Positions 1 through 7,790 of a stretch of 48,388 nt of DNA are shown piece by piece. How positions within the stretch are numbered: position 1 is the stretch's first letter; each line of letters starts with the position of its first letter. The position numbers and the translations under genes are program-made. The notes beneath the pieces were generated by a model. It did no database searches. It was not told where the DNA came from and saw only the letters and a program-made list of their open reading frames with translations. The stretch is from Blastococcus sp. CCUG 61487. Its GTDB lineage: Bacteria; Actinomycetota; Actinomycetes; Mycobacteriales; Geodermatophilaceae. Location: contig NZ_LWUA01000289.1 of NCBI RefSeq assembly GCF_005222955.1, positions 1 through 48,388 on the forward strand, in the 5' to 3' direction.

Positions 1-294
1 CACCCCGCGGGACGTCACCCACCATGCTTGGCCGTCCTGGCATGGAATGACGGTGCCGGAGGGGCTGACAGTGCAGACAGCCGGCGAGGTACCGCCACCG
101 GCGGCGGGAGTTGTTGCGCCCGGTGGGGCCGCCGTCCCACCGTCATCCTCGGCCGTCTCGACTTCGACCACACAGATGCCGTGTGAGTCGTACTGCTGGC
201 AGGTCGCCGGATCAGCGACAGCAGCCGGCGAGAGGACCAGCGAGGCGCCGACGCACAGCAGCGCACCCGCCAAGGCAAGAGCTACTCGTCGCAT
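1..294 (-). CDS. Secreted hypothetical protein, C-terminus cut by window edge
   Basis: The frame is open from an ATG at 294 to the left edge, giving 98 residues. The first 27 or so form a signal peptide (MRRVALAL, a hydrophobic core, then a cleavage site near AVA-DP). The exported part has paired Cys residues, a Pro/Thr/Ala-rich linker and a C-V-P-C-W-W pattern. The start overlaps the stop of the upstream lipoprotein gene by 13 nt, so the two are probably translationally coupled. I recall similar small secreted proteins beside lipoprotein genes in actinobacterial integrative elements; that is inference. No enzymatic function can be assigned. Confidence 0.6.
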   Translation of the reverse strand, partial: MRRVALALAGALLCVGASLVLSPAAVADPATCQQYDSHGICVVEVETAEDDGGTAAPPGATTPAAGGGTSPAVCTVSPSGTVIPCQDGQAWWVTSRGV

Positions 295-899
295 GACTGC
301 GCCTGCCGGTTCGGAGCCTCGCTGACCCGCCACGACGACGTGTCCGGATAGTTCGGGTTCACCACGGTGAGTTGCTGGATGAGGTATCTCGGACGACCTG
401 ACGGCACGATTGACGACCCGGAGGCATCGATCGCGTCCACCTCGCCCACGTCGACGCAGGCGGTGACGACGACGGTCGGCAATACGGGTGACGGCGAAGC
501 AGCGGGACTGTTCGAGAGGTCGGTGCTGGCGGCAGACGCGGTCACCAGCTGCGACCGGCCGGTCTGCCGGTAGCCCTGAGAACGGAACTTGCCGATCGCT
601 GTGGCCTGGGCTGTGGCTTCCGGAGCCACAGCGACCTGGTGGATCCCGTCGAGCGGGAGCGACGGGTCGAGGTACAGGTCGTCGATGGTCTCCAGGTAGT
701 CCGGAACGAGCGCGATCGCCAGTGCCTGCGCTTCCTCGACGGGGCCTGGAGTGGGCGGTGAGGGGCTCGGCGTCTGGGAAGGCGCTGTCCCAGACGTCGG
801 CGAACTCGACGAGCCAGGGTCGGACGACGACGAACAACCCGAGGCCGTCAGCGCCAGGAGCACCGCGGCTGCCCCCGCCGCCGTCCGTATCACCGTCAC
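282..899 (-). CDS. Putative lipoprotein, hypothetical
   Basis: This 205-residue protein starts with a lipoprotein signal peptide: MTVIRTAAG, a hydrophobic stretch and the lipobox LTASGC, with Cys22 as the lipidation site. A Ser/Pro/Thr-rich linker follows to about residue 52. The globular part contains VVVTACVDVGEVD, DASGSSIVPSGRPRY and a C-terminal SWRVSE strand. This layout resembles the NTF2-like lipoproteins often carried on actinobacterial integrative elements, perhaps as surface parts of a conjugation apparatus; that link is inference. The gene overlaps the next secreted-protein gene. The 256 bp upstream, to the divergent prepilin peptidase gene, probably hold promoters, but no clear motif was found. 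Confidence 0.7.
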   Translation of the reverse strand: MTVIRTAAGAAAVLLALTASGCSSSSDPGSSSSPTSGTAPSQTPSPSPPTPGPVEEAQALAIALVPDYLETIDDLYLDPSLPLDGIHQVAVAPEATAQATAIGKFRSQGYRQTGRSQLVTASAASTDLSNSPAASPSPVLPTVVVTACVDVGEVDAIDASGSSIVPSGRPRYLIQQLTVVNPNYPDTSSWRVSEAPNRQAQSCDE

Positions 900-1155
900 G
901 CCTGATCACCTCCCAGCACGTCACCGTCCGTCGACCGAGGTTGCCCTCCCGGCCGAGCGGACGTGTGACCGTCGTCTCGTTCCCACCCTTTCGGGTGACA
1001 GGTTGTCCCTGAGTCCGTCACTCGTCCTCCGCGTCTGGATGTATCGCGTGGTCCTGACACGCTCCCGCACCGGAAGCTGGGATGGCGCAGATATCCACAG
1101 GGCTGCGCAGCGAAGGGCAAACAGACCCCTGGAGCTCGAGGGTGGCCGCCAGCGG

Positions 1156-1794
1156 ATGAACGGCACGTGGATGGCGGCGTCGGCGGCGGCAGCGTTGATC
1201 GGCGCCGCAACCACCCCCTGGCTTGCTTCTCGTGGGCTTGCGCAGCTCGCGCGGCTCGACGCTGCCCGTCCGGGCCTGGCGCTGGCCAGCGCCGTCGCCG
1301 GCGGTGGGGCGGGAGCCGCTGCGATCGTGGCGTCTCACCGTGCGGGGACGTGGTGGCTCGTGCCTGCCCTGATGGTCTGGGGATGCGCCCTGGTCGCCGC
1401 GGCCTCCTGCGATGCGGTCACCCAACGCATCCCGACACCACTCGTCCGCCAGGCCGCCGTCGGCACCGGCGTGCTGCTGACCGTCGGTCTCGCCGTGCAC
1501 GGTGACTGGCGCGGTCTGCTGCTCAGCGGCGTCGCTGCTGCGGCGGCGGGTGCCGTCCTGCTGGTGTGCTGGCGGTTTGCGGGAGCGGGCTTCGGTGACG
1601 TCCGACTGGCGACCCTCGGTGGGCTAGGCCTTGGACACGCCACGCATCACGGCTTGTTGTTCGCGCTCGTCGCGTTCACCGTGATCACCTCGACGCAAGC
1701 CGTGATCACGTTGATGCGTGGCGGGGACCGCCAGAGCACCTTTCCCTACGGCCCTGCCCTCACGGTGGGCTTCCTGCTCGCGGCCACCTTCTGA
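1156..1794 (+). CDS. Prepilin peptidase, A24 family (type IV leader peptidase)
   Basis: This is a 212-residue polytopic membrane protein. Both catalytic aspartates of A24 peptidases are visible: Asp86 in CDAVTQRIP and Asp148 in GFGDVRLA (the GxGD motif). These enzymes cut the leader from prepilin-like proteins at the cytoplasmic face. The N-terminal methylase/zinc region of full-length enzymes is absent, as in TadV/FppA-type peptidases. The ATG at 1156 was chosen because the upstream in-frame extension lacks protein-like character. No pilin gene is visible in the window, so the substrate is unknown. The gene lies in the putative integrative element, divergent from the lipoprotein gene. Confidence 0.85.
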   Translation: MNGTWMAASAAAALIGAATTPWLASRGLAQLARLDAARPGLALASAVAGGGAGAAAIVASHRAGTWWLVPALMVWGCALVAAASCDAVTQRIPTPLVRQAAVGTGVLLTVGLAVHGDWRGLLLSGVAAAAAGAVLLVCWRFAGAGFGDVRLATLGGLGLGHATHHGLLFALVAFTVITSTQAVITLMRGGDRQSTFPYGPALTVGFLLAATF

Positions 1795-1940
1795 CGGTGA
1801 CGTCCATCCGGGACCGGGGCAGCGGGTTCCCTCAACGTCTATGGCACGGCGGCAGGGCGCCGATCCCCACAGGGCGATCCCATCGCGGATTCCACAGGGC
1901 GCAGCGGCGAAGGACCGAGCCTGGCCACGCTGCTCCGGTG

Positions 1941-3146
1941 TCAGTCGCGGGTCTCTCCGGTTCCTGTGGCCGTGCTCTCGCCTCGGCGCCGTGCGCGTCC
2001 CGCGGGTGACTGGGGGCGCCGCGTCTTGGTAGTCACGGCGTTGTCGAGTCTGGCTTCGGCTCGGTCGGCTCTGCTGCGCTGCACGCGGGCTTCATCGCGC
2101 GCCGTGTTGAGCTCGCCGCGCAACTCGGCGAGTTCCTCGCGCAATCGTCGGTTCTCCTCGTCGTGACGGGCACGCAGGTCCTCGACTCGCTGGTGGCCAT
2201 GGGTCTTCTCGCGCTCGGCGTCGTGTATGGCGGCATCACGCTGCGCGGTCATCGCCGCCAGCTTCTCGCGCAGATCGCTGATCTCGTCACGGAGGTCCGC
2301 CCCTCGCCGTTCAGCCTGCGCCAGGCCCCGGCGTACGGATTCGACCGCATCCTCAGCTCGGGCAGCGCGCGCCGACTCGGCGTCGGCCCGTTCAACAGCG
2401 TTGCGGGATCGCTCTTCCGCCTCGGACTGCGCAACCATCGCGGCTTCCGCTCGTCGGATCGCAGCGTCGCGGTCGCCGTGTGCCTCGACCAGCCGCGCTT
2501 CGACGGCAGTCAGCTTCTCTGCAAGATCGATCAACTTCGCGGCGGACTGCTTTCGTTCTGTGTCAACGGCCGCGAGGGCGTCGGCCAGCTCGGCGTTCAG
2601 CCTGTCTCGCTCGGTTTCGGCCTCCGTTAGCCGCTGGCGAGCCTCTACGAGCCCGGTACGGAGCTGCTCGCTCAGGGCAGAGGCCTCCTCAGCAGCGGAG
2701 TCAGCCTCCGCGCGCTCGGCCTCGGCGCGCTGTCGCGCTTGCTCGGCCCGGCTGGCGTGAGCCGCGGCGGTCGCCACCTGCTCTGCCGCCTCGCTCGTCA
2801 CAGCATCGATCTGTAACTCGGCGGCCTCGGGATCGGCCACCGTCCGCAGCTCCTCGAGCAACACTTTCAGCTGCTGATTCAGGTGCTCAATCATGCCGGC
2901 GACCTGGCCGTGCAACTCACTGGCCCGCTGTCGCGCGGCATCTATCGGCCGCTGCTCCATCCCCGCCGCGTGCCCGGACTGCTCTGTCCGCAGCCGGCGG
3001 CGGGCGTGCCAGGCGGCGGTCCGATTGTGCGCGCTGTCGTCGCAGTACTCCGGCGGGCGGCCTGCCCCGGATTGCGACTCCGCCGCCGGACGACGGCAGT
3101 CCGGGAATCGGCAGATTCGCTGTTCGGTCTCCGTTGCGTCGCTCAT
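1941..3146 (-). CDS. Zinc-knuckle coiled-coil protein, KfrA-like
   Basis: The 401-residue protein begins with a putative zinc knuckle, C12-x4-C17-x17-C35-x4-H40, containing GRPPEYC. From about residue 60 to 375 it is almost continuous coiled coil, rich in Ala, Glu, Arg and Gln (for example EAEERSRNAVERADAE). A basic tail full of Arg and Lys ends it. The architecture recalls KfrA-type plasmid partition and DNA-binding proteins. Similar proteins occur on actinobacterial plasmids and integrative elements, so a role in maintaining or replicating the element is plausible but unproven. The ATG at 3146 was chosen because the longer frame upstream is an unrelated shadow. Confidence 0.75.
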   Translation of the reverse strand: MSDATETEQRICRFPDCRRPAAESQSGAGRPPEYCDDSAHNRTAAWHARRRLRTEQSGHAAGMEQRPIDAARQRASELHGQVAGMIEHLNQQLKVLLEELRTVADPEAAELQIDAVTSEAAEQVATAAAHASRAEQARQRAEAERAEADSAAEEASALSEQLRTGLVEARQRLTEAETERDRLNAELADALAAVDTERKQSAAKLIDLAEKLTAVEARLVEAHGDRDAAIRRAEAAMVAQSEAEERSRNAVERADAESARAARAEDAVESVRRGLAQAERRGADLRDEISDLREKLAAMTAQRDAAIHDAEREKTHGHQRVEDLRARHDEENRRLREELAELRGELNTARDEARVQRSRADRAEARLDNAVTTKTRRPQSPAGRARRRGESTATGTGETRD

Positions 3147-3264
3147 AACGTAAAGCTGCACCGACGTAATGACGACAGAACGCTTCTCCAGCGGTCTGTG
3201 GACAGTGAGCCTGCTTCCACATCTCCGGATGCAAGGCGCCTTCCGCGCCTGTGCCGCGTCGTTG

Positions 3265-3870
3265 CTAGAGCCCGAAGGCACCACCCTCGACAAGAATGAC
3301 GACACCGAGGCCGATGAGGACCAGCGGGAACAGCACGTGCTCCCACCGCTCGAGGAACTCGGCGATCGTCTTGCGGGTGGCGACGAACCGGGCGGCGACG
3401 ACCAGCACGGCGACCAGGGCCAGGAAGACGACGCAGTAGGCGACGATGCCGGCAGGACCCACGGTGGCGAACACCGGCACGTAGACGCCGATGTTGTCCC
3501 CACCGTTGGCGAAGGTGACCGCGGCGACGGTCAGCGCGCTCACCGACTTGCCAGAGACCTTGCCCTCGTCGTCGTCGTCATCATCGTCGTCGCGCCATGC
3601 CCGCCACGCGGCGAGCAGGCCCAGCACCAGCGGGATCAGCCCGAAGTACGGGATCGCCTCCTCGGGCAGGAAGCTGCGGGCGCCGAGCGCGACGAGGACC
3701 GCGGCGGCCAGGATGGCGCCGAAGCCGAGGTACTGCCCGGCGAGGATCGCCGCGGTGGTGCCGCGCCGGCCGGCGCCGCGGGCGTAGAACAGCGACAGCA
3801 CGATGATGTCGTCGATGTTGGTGGCCACGAACAGGCCCACCGCCTGCAGGACCCAGGTGGCGATCTCCAC
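3265..3870 (-). CDS. cadD: Cadmium resistance transporter, CadD family
   Basis: This 201-residue membrane protein has about five or six hydrophobic segments and the typical CadD motifs ATNIDDIIVLSLF near residue 16 and FANGGDNIGVYVPVF near 115. The family confers cadmium resistance at the membrane, though the transport mechanism is not well defined. A run of eight aspartates (residues 94 to 101) lies in the central cytoplasmic loop and could bind cations. The gene follows the CDF exporter on the same strand after a 169-bp gap, so it may be read from the same ArsR-type promoter or have its own. Confidence 0.85.
   Translation of the reverse strand: MEIATWVLQAVGLFVATNIDDIIVLSLFYARGAGRRGTTAAILAGQYLGFGAILAAAVLVALGARSFLPEEAIPYFGLIPLVLGLLAAWRAWRDDDDDDDDEGKVSGKSVSALTVAAVTFANGGDNIGVYVPVFATVGPAGIVAYCVVFLALVAVLVVAARFVATRKTIAEFLERWEHVLFPLVLIGLGVVILVEGGAFGL
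3568..3591 (-). repeat. GAC/GAT trinucleotide tract coding Asp8
   Basis: Eight consecutive GAC or GAT codons in the CadD-like gene encode an acidic run between two hydrophobic segments. The codons are not all identical (GAC with some GAT), so the amino-acid run may be under selection rather than being pure slippage. Confidence 0.75.
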
Positions 3871-4039
3871 GTACTGCTCTCCGATTCTGTGGGGCGCGGT
3901 CTGCGCCGTCAGGCACGGCCGCGACGGTCAGGCGACGGTCAGCTGGGGCCGTGATCGGACCGGCGTGCTCGCCGGCGGCGAATGGATCCGGCGGTGACGG
4001 TTCCTCTGCCCTCCGGCCTCCGCGGCCGGTGGACGGCGG

Positions 4040-4978
4040 TCAGCGGTGCGCGGCGAGTTCGTGATCGGCGTGTGTGCGGGCTTCCAGCTGGAACGTCGAG
4101 TGCGCGACGCTGATCGGGAAGTGCTCGGCGAGGCAGTCCTGCATCTGGTCGAGAAGCTGCGGTGCCCGCGCGTCCACGAAGCAGGCGTCCTCGACCACCA
4201 CGTGCGCCGTCAGGACCGGCAGGTCGTCGCTGATCTGCGAGGCGTGCAGGTCATGGATTGCCACGACCCCGGGCAGCTCTTCCAGATGCGCGCGGACTGC
4301 CTCGAGGTCCAGGCCCGGCGGAGTGCTTTCCAGGAGCACCGACACCGTTCGCCGCAGCAGCCCGATGGTGCGCGGCACGATCATGGCTGCGATCAGCAGC
4401 GAGGCGACCGAGTCCGCGGCCTGCCAGCCGGTGACCGCGATGACCGTGGCGGCGACCAGCACCGCGACCGACCCGAGCGCGTCGTTGATCACCTCCAGCA
4501 GCGCCGCCCGCATATTCAGGTTCCCGTTGCGTGCACCGCCGCGGGTGAGCACCCAAATGCCGAGGGCGTTGGCCGCCAGGCCGATGCCGCCGAACACCAG
4601 CACCGGAGTCGCCGCCACCTCTGCTGTCCCGGGCTCGAGCAGCCGGCCGACCGCCTCGACGGCGACCAGCACGCCCACGGCCAGCAGCACCGCCGCCTGC
4701 AGGGTGGCGCCGAGCACCTCGGCGCGCCGGTAGCCCCAGGTGCGCCGGGCCGTCGGCGGGCGCAGCGCCAGGGTGGCCGCGACCAGCGCGATCACCAGGC
4801 CGGCGGCATCAGTGGCGGCGTGCGCGGCGTCGGCGAGCAGCGCCAACGATCCCGACAGCAGCGCGCCGACCACCTGGACGACCAGCACCGAGGCGGTCAG
4901 CGCCAGCACGACCGCCAGCCGCCGACGGTTGCCCGCCGCGCCGCTGGAACCGTGCGCGTGGTCGTGGCCGCCGCTCAT
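4040..4978 (-). CDS. Cation diffusion facilitator (CDF) family metal exporter
   Basis: The 312-residue protein has a short His-rich N-terminus (SGGHDHAHGSS), about six membrane segments and a C-terminal cytoplasmic domain with the ferredoxin-like fold of CDF exporters. The membrane metal site shows LADAAHAATDAAG (HxxxD) in TM2 and EVINDALGSV in TM5, where the usual His is replaced by Glu or Asn, suggesting altered metal choice. Family members exchange Zn2+, Cd2+ or Co2+ for protons. The start overlaps the stop of the methyltransferase gene as ATGA. With the upstream ArsR-type sensor this makes a cadmium/zinc efflux operon. Confidence 0.9.
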   Translation of the reverse strand: MSGGHDHAHGSSGAAGNRRRLAVVLALTASVLVVQVVGALLSGSLALLADAAHAATDAAGLVIALVAATLALRPPTARRTWGYRRAEVLGATLQAAVLLAVGVLVAVEAVGRLLEPGTAEVAATPVLVFGGIGLAANALGIWVLTRGGARNGNLNMRAALLEVINDALGSVAVLVAATVIAVTGWQAADSVASLLIAAMIVPRTIGLLRRTVSVLLESTPPGLDLEAVRAHLEELPGVVAIHDLHASQISDDLPVLTAHVVVEDACFVDARAPQLLDQMQDCLAEHFPISVAHSTFQLEARTHADHELAAHR

Positions 4979-5592
4979 CGCTGCGCTCCCTGGGTCGCCG
5001 GCAGCCGGCCGATGCCGGGCAGGAACCGACCGGCACGGGCGGCGTAGGCGTCGTACGCCCCGCCGTGCACCGAGCGGAGATAGGGCTCTTCGACGGCCCT
5101 GACCTGCAGCTGGACGGCAGCCACCAGCGCAGCCAGCGCCAGCACGCTGACCCACGTGGGCACCATGAGCACCACCCCGGCCTGGGCGGCGGCCATCCCG
5201 GTGAAGATTGGATTGCGGACGTGCGCGAACACGCCGCCGGTCACCAGCTCGGTGCGGTCGGCCGAGTCGACGCCGATGCGCCACGAGGCGCCCATCCCGG
5301 TTTGAGCCGCCAGCGTCGCGGCGAAGCCAGCCAGCGCCAGCACCAGGCCGACGATCTGCACCGCGATCGGCGGATCGGCGGTCACGACGTCGGCCACCGC
5401 CAGCACCGGTCCGGCCAGGCCGAGCACCATCGCGGCGGCGAACAGCACCCCGCCCCACCAGCCGGCCTCGGCCGGGGTGCCGGAGATGCCGACGAACCCC
5501 GTGGACCCGGTACGGCGCAGCTGGATCCACGACCGCACACCGAACAACACGACGAGGGCCACGACGTAGAGGACGAGCGCGGCGGCGGTCAC
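4975..5592 (-). CDS. ICMT-like membrane methyltransferase
   Basis: This is a 205-residue integral membrane protein with about five hydrophobic segments. The C-terminal half carries the isoprenylcysteine carboxyl methyltransferase signature: GVFAHVRNPIFTGM at about 134 to 147, then VRAVEEPYL and a final GxYDAYAAR stretch that forms the SAM-binding part. Bacteria lack the eukaryotic prenyl-CaaX substrate, so the true substrate is unknown. The GTG start overlaps the repressor stop as GTGA, and its own stop overlaps the CDF start, so it is tightly built into the metal-resistance operon. It might alkylate a metal, metalloid or lipid, but that is speculation. Confidence 0.8.
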   Translation of the reverse strand: MTAAALVLYVVALVVLFGVRSWIQLRRTGSTGFVGISGTPAEAGWWGGVLFAAAMVLGLAGPVLAVADVVTADPPIAVQIVGLVLALAGFAATLAAQTGMGASWRIGVDSADRTELVTGGVFAHVRNPIFTGMAAAQAGVVLMVPTWVSVLALAALVAAVQLQVRAVEEPYLRSVHGGAYDAYAARAGRFLPGIGRLPATQGAQR

Positions 5593-5987
5593 GCCGAGGC
5601 TCCCGCTCCGTACACGGGGCAGAGTGCGACCTGGTCACCGGTCGCGGCCAGCAGCTTCTCGGCCGAGGCGAGCAGCTCGAGCAGCTCGGGCTGGGTGCTC
5701 AGTGACCACAGCGACGCCCGACCCTGGGGCTGGCTCTCGGCAAGGCCGCAGTCACGCAAGCAGGCCAGCGCCGCGGACACCGAGCTCTGCGCGGGTCCAC
5801 CCAGGTGACGGGTGAGGTCCACAACGCGATGCGGGCCGAGCATCAGGTGGCGGACGATCGCCAGCCGCATCGGGTCACCCAGGCTGCGGAACAGGCACGC
5901 GGCCGTCGACAGCGCAGCAGCCTCATCGACCGGCGGCTCGCTCGCCTTCGGCGTCGTCGTGGTCACCACGGTGTCCGCTCCATTCAT
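5589..5987 (-). CDS. cmtR: ArsR-family metal sensor repressor, CmtR-like
   Basis: The 132-residue winged-helix protein has the ArsR signature FRSLGDPMRLAIVRHLM and a recognition helix around QSSVSAALACLRDCG. Cys76 and Cys80 in LACLRDCG match the two recognition-helix cysteines of mycobacterial CmtR, and Cys123 in ALCPVYG corresponds to its C-terminal ligand. CmtR senses Cd2+ and Pb2+ and leaves its operator when metal binds. The same assignment is expected here but untested. It is the first gene of a four-gene resistance cluster and probably autoregulates it. The ATG at 5987 lies inside an inverted repeat, just downstream of a good -10 box. Confidence 0.88.
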   Translation of the reverse strand: MNGADTVVTTTTPKASEPPVDEAAALSTAACLFRSLGDPMRLAIVRHLMLGPHRVVDLTRHLGGPAQSSVSAALACLRDCGLAESQPQGRASLWSLSTQPELLELLASAEKLLAATGDQVALCPVYGAGASA

Positions 5988-6027
5988 CGGGTAATTCCGA
6001 TGATAGCGCCATTAGGGGAAAGATCAA
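5985..6027 (-). promoter_or_regulatory. Promoter and operator of the metal-resistance operon
   Basis: Reading the minus strand, TTGATC (6027 to 6022) and TATCAT (6005 to 6000) are separated by 16 bp, giving a good -35/-10 pair. Only 12 nt separate the -10 from the ATG, so the transcript would be leaderless or nearly so, and no Shine-Dalgarno sequence is seen. CATCGG-N6-CCGATG (5985 to 6002) is a perfect inverted repeat covering the expected transcription start and the start codon. It is the likely ArsR-type operator. Confidence 0.6.
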
Positions 6028-6169
6028 CACTCGCCACTCCCAGACCGGCTGGACAGGCAGCAGGGACTTCCCGCTAGAGGGCGCGAGGCGGACGAGCTGT
6101 CCATCCCTCGCCCTACCTTGCGGTGCAGGGCCTCCCCCGGGCGGCGTCACGAGACCAAGGAGGTTCGTC

Positions 6170-6373
6170 ATGGACAACCCCGATGACCTGCTGACCACGG
6201 CCGAGGTTGCGCAGATCATGCGCTCGCCCGTCTCCACGCTGAGGTACTGGCGACACCTCGGCACCGGCCCGCACAGCTTCCGTGTGGGCCGGCGCGTGGT
6301 CTACCGGCGCGCTGACGTGACCGCGTGGCTGAATGAGCAGGCGGAAGCAGGGCGCGCCGATCGAGCCGGGTGA
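6170..6373 (+). CDS. xis: Excisionase-like helix-turn-helix protein
   Basis: The 67-residue protein is a MerR/AlpA-type winged helix: LLTTAEVAQIMRSPVSTLRYWR, then GPHSFRVGRRVVYRRADVTAWL. This is the usual form of small excisionases that bend DNA to direct tyrosine integrases toward excision. A strong ribosome-binding site, AAGGAGG (6157 to 6163), precedes the ATG. It faces the integrase gene, tail to tail, 55 bp away, and is divergent from the metal-resistance operon. A role as transcriptional regulator of the element is an alternative. Confidence 0.8.
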   Translation: MDNPDDLLTTAEVAQIMRSPVSTLRYWRHLGTGPHSFRVGRRVVYRRADVTAWLNEQAEAGRADRAG

Positions 6374-6375
6374 GC

Positions 6376-6394
6376 GGCGGCAGCGAGCGCCGCC
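6376..6394. terminator. Weak hairpin between xis and int
   Basis: GGCGGC-N7-GCCGCC lies between the convergent xis and int genes. There is no T-tract on either side, so its role in termination is uncertain. Confidence 0.3.
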
Positions 6395-6428
6395 CCGCCG
6401 TTGTGCCAGGACTTCACAGCGATCCAGC

Positions 6429-7679
6429 TCAACGGTTCAGCACCCGCGCTGCCTCGGCGCTGACGACCTGCCGGCCGAAGTAGACGTCGAGCGTCATCGA
6501 CGGGTTGGCATGGCCCAACTGGTCGGCCACCTGGCGCGCGGTGAGCCCGGCCTCGTCGAGTCGCGTGGCGACGGTCTTGCGGAAGGTGTGCGAGGTGACC
6601 CACGACCACGGCCCCTCCTCGCAGCGGATGCGTCGCCCGCCCGCCCCCGCCCTGAAGGAGCCGTCCTCATCGAGCTGATAGCCCGTTCCCCCACAGGCCT
6701 CGCACTGGAACGAGTCGAGCAACTGGCGGAGGTCTCCTGAGACGTTCGACGGATCCCGCAGGGCGCCGGCCAGCGGCGAAGTGAAGACGACCTCAGCGTC
6801 CGTCTGCCGGCGGGAATTCACCCGCCGGTCCTGCAGCATCCGGACGGCGAACTCGGGCAGCGCGATGATCCGCCAGCCGGCCGTGGTCTTCGGCCGCGGC
6901 TGGACCGTCAGCCCGGCGCCTGGAACGCGGACCACGGTGGCATTCACCTCCCATGTCCCGGCTTCGAGATCGAGGATCGGCTTGCCGTCGCCGTTGATCC
7001 CGTACCGCAGGGCCAGCGCTTCGCCGATCCGGCAGCCGGTGGCGAGCATCCAGTCGACGATGTCGGGCAAGTCGATCTCGACCGCGCGGTCGCTGGTCCG
7101 GAACAGCTCGACGAGTCGTCCGGTCTCTGCCGCAGTCAGTGCGCGCGGCGCTCGCTTGCCGGTACTGATCTTGGCAGTGGCGTCGCGGACCGGATTGACC
7201 GTGACGGCGCCGTCCTGGATCGCCATCGCGAACATCCCGGAAAGGCACGCCCGCGCTGTCTTGGCCGCCCCCGGTCCGCTGCTCTTGGCGATGGCGGCCA
7301 GCGCCCGGCTGACCACGCCGGGGGTCACCTCGCGGATGCAGAGTTGACCGAAGGCCGGCTTGACCTGCTTGCTGACCACCGAGCGGTAGGTGCGCTGCGT
7401 GCCGGTCGACCAGCCGTGGTCGGCCTCGATCCAAGCTTCGGCCAACGTGGCCATTCGTGTTGCGGCAGTGATCGCGCCGACGCCGCCGGGCGCCTGGCGG
7501 CTGGTGAACTCAGCTTTCAGCGCCCGTTCGGCGGCGGCGCGCGAAGGCCCCACCTTGGACACCAACCGGACCCTGCCGTCGTAGTCGCGGAACTTGACCC
7601 GGGCTCTGACCCGACCGTTGGGCAGCGTGGCGAACAGGACCTTGCCGCTGGTGCCCAGCGGCAGCGGGGGACGGCCCAC
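6429..7679 (-). CDS. int: Tyrosine recombinase (integrase)
   Basis: The 416-residue integrase has an N-terminal arm-binding region, a SAM-like core-binding domain (about 75 to 165) and a catalytic domain. Catalytic residues are visible: Arg217 in ATGCRIGEA, His364 and Arg367 in HTFRKT, His390 in QLGHANPS and the nucleophile Tyr400 in DVYFGR. A four-Cys-like insert (CEACGGTG and IRCEEG, about 326 to 353) sits just before the HxxR box. The GTG at 7679 was chosen because GGAGG lies 7 nt upstream; the longer frame runs into the tRNA gene. Its position beside tRNA-Asn indicates that this tRNA is the attachment site. Confidence 0.93.
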   Translation of the reverse strand: MGRPPLPLGTSGKVLFATLPNGRVRARVKFRDYDGRVRLVSKVGPSRAAAERALKAEFTSRQAPGGVGAITAATRMATLAEAWIEADHGWSTGTQRTYRSVVSKQVKPAFGQLCIREVTPGVVSRALAAIAKSSGPGAAKTARACLSGMFAMAIQDGAVTVNPVRDATAKISTGKRAPRALTAAETGRLVELFRTSDRAVEIDLPDIVDWMLATGCRIGEALALRYGINGDGKPILDLEAGTWEVNATVVRVPGAGLTVQPRPKTTAGWRIIALPEFAVRMLQDRRVNSRRQTDAEVVFTSPLAGALRDPSNVSGDLRQLLDSFQCEACGGTGYQLDEDGSFRAGAGGRRIRCEEGPWSWVTSHTFRKTVATRLDEAGLTARQVADQLGHANPSMTLDVYFGRQVVSAEAARVLNR

Positions 7680-7700
7680 GAGGCACCTCCGGCACCGAAG

Positions 7701-7722
7701 TAAAGAGTGCCTAAAGAGTGCC
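7701..7722. repeat. Tandem 11-bp direct repeats upstream of int
   Basis: TAAAGAGTGCC occurs twice in a row with no spacer. The AT-rich repeats lie between the integrase start and the tRNA gene, which suggests arm-type binding sites for the integrase N-terminus or operator sites for int expression. Confidence 0.7.
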
Positions 7723-7746
7723 TGACCCCTCTGACAGGGACAACAG

Positions 7747-7782
7747 AAAAGCCCCCGACCGGCGTCTCCGCTGGTCAAGGGC
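7747..7782 (-). terminator. Rho-independent terminator after tRNA-Asn
   Basis: On the minus strand a 10-bp stem (GCCCTTGACC with GGTCGGGGGC, two G-U pairs) encloses a 12-nt loop and is followed by TTTTCTG. It begins 8 nt beyond the tRNA 3' end and would end tRNA transcription before int. Confidence 0.8.
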
Positions 7783-7790
7783 TTGATGTG

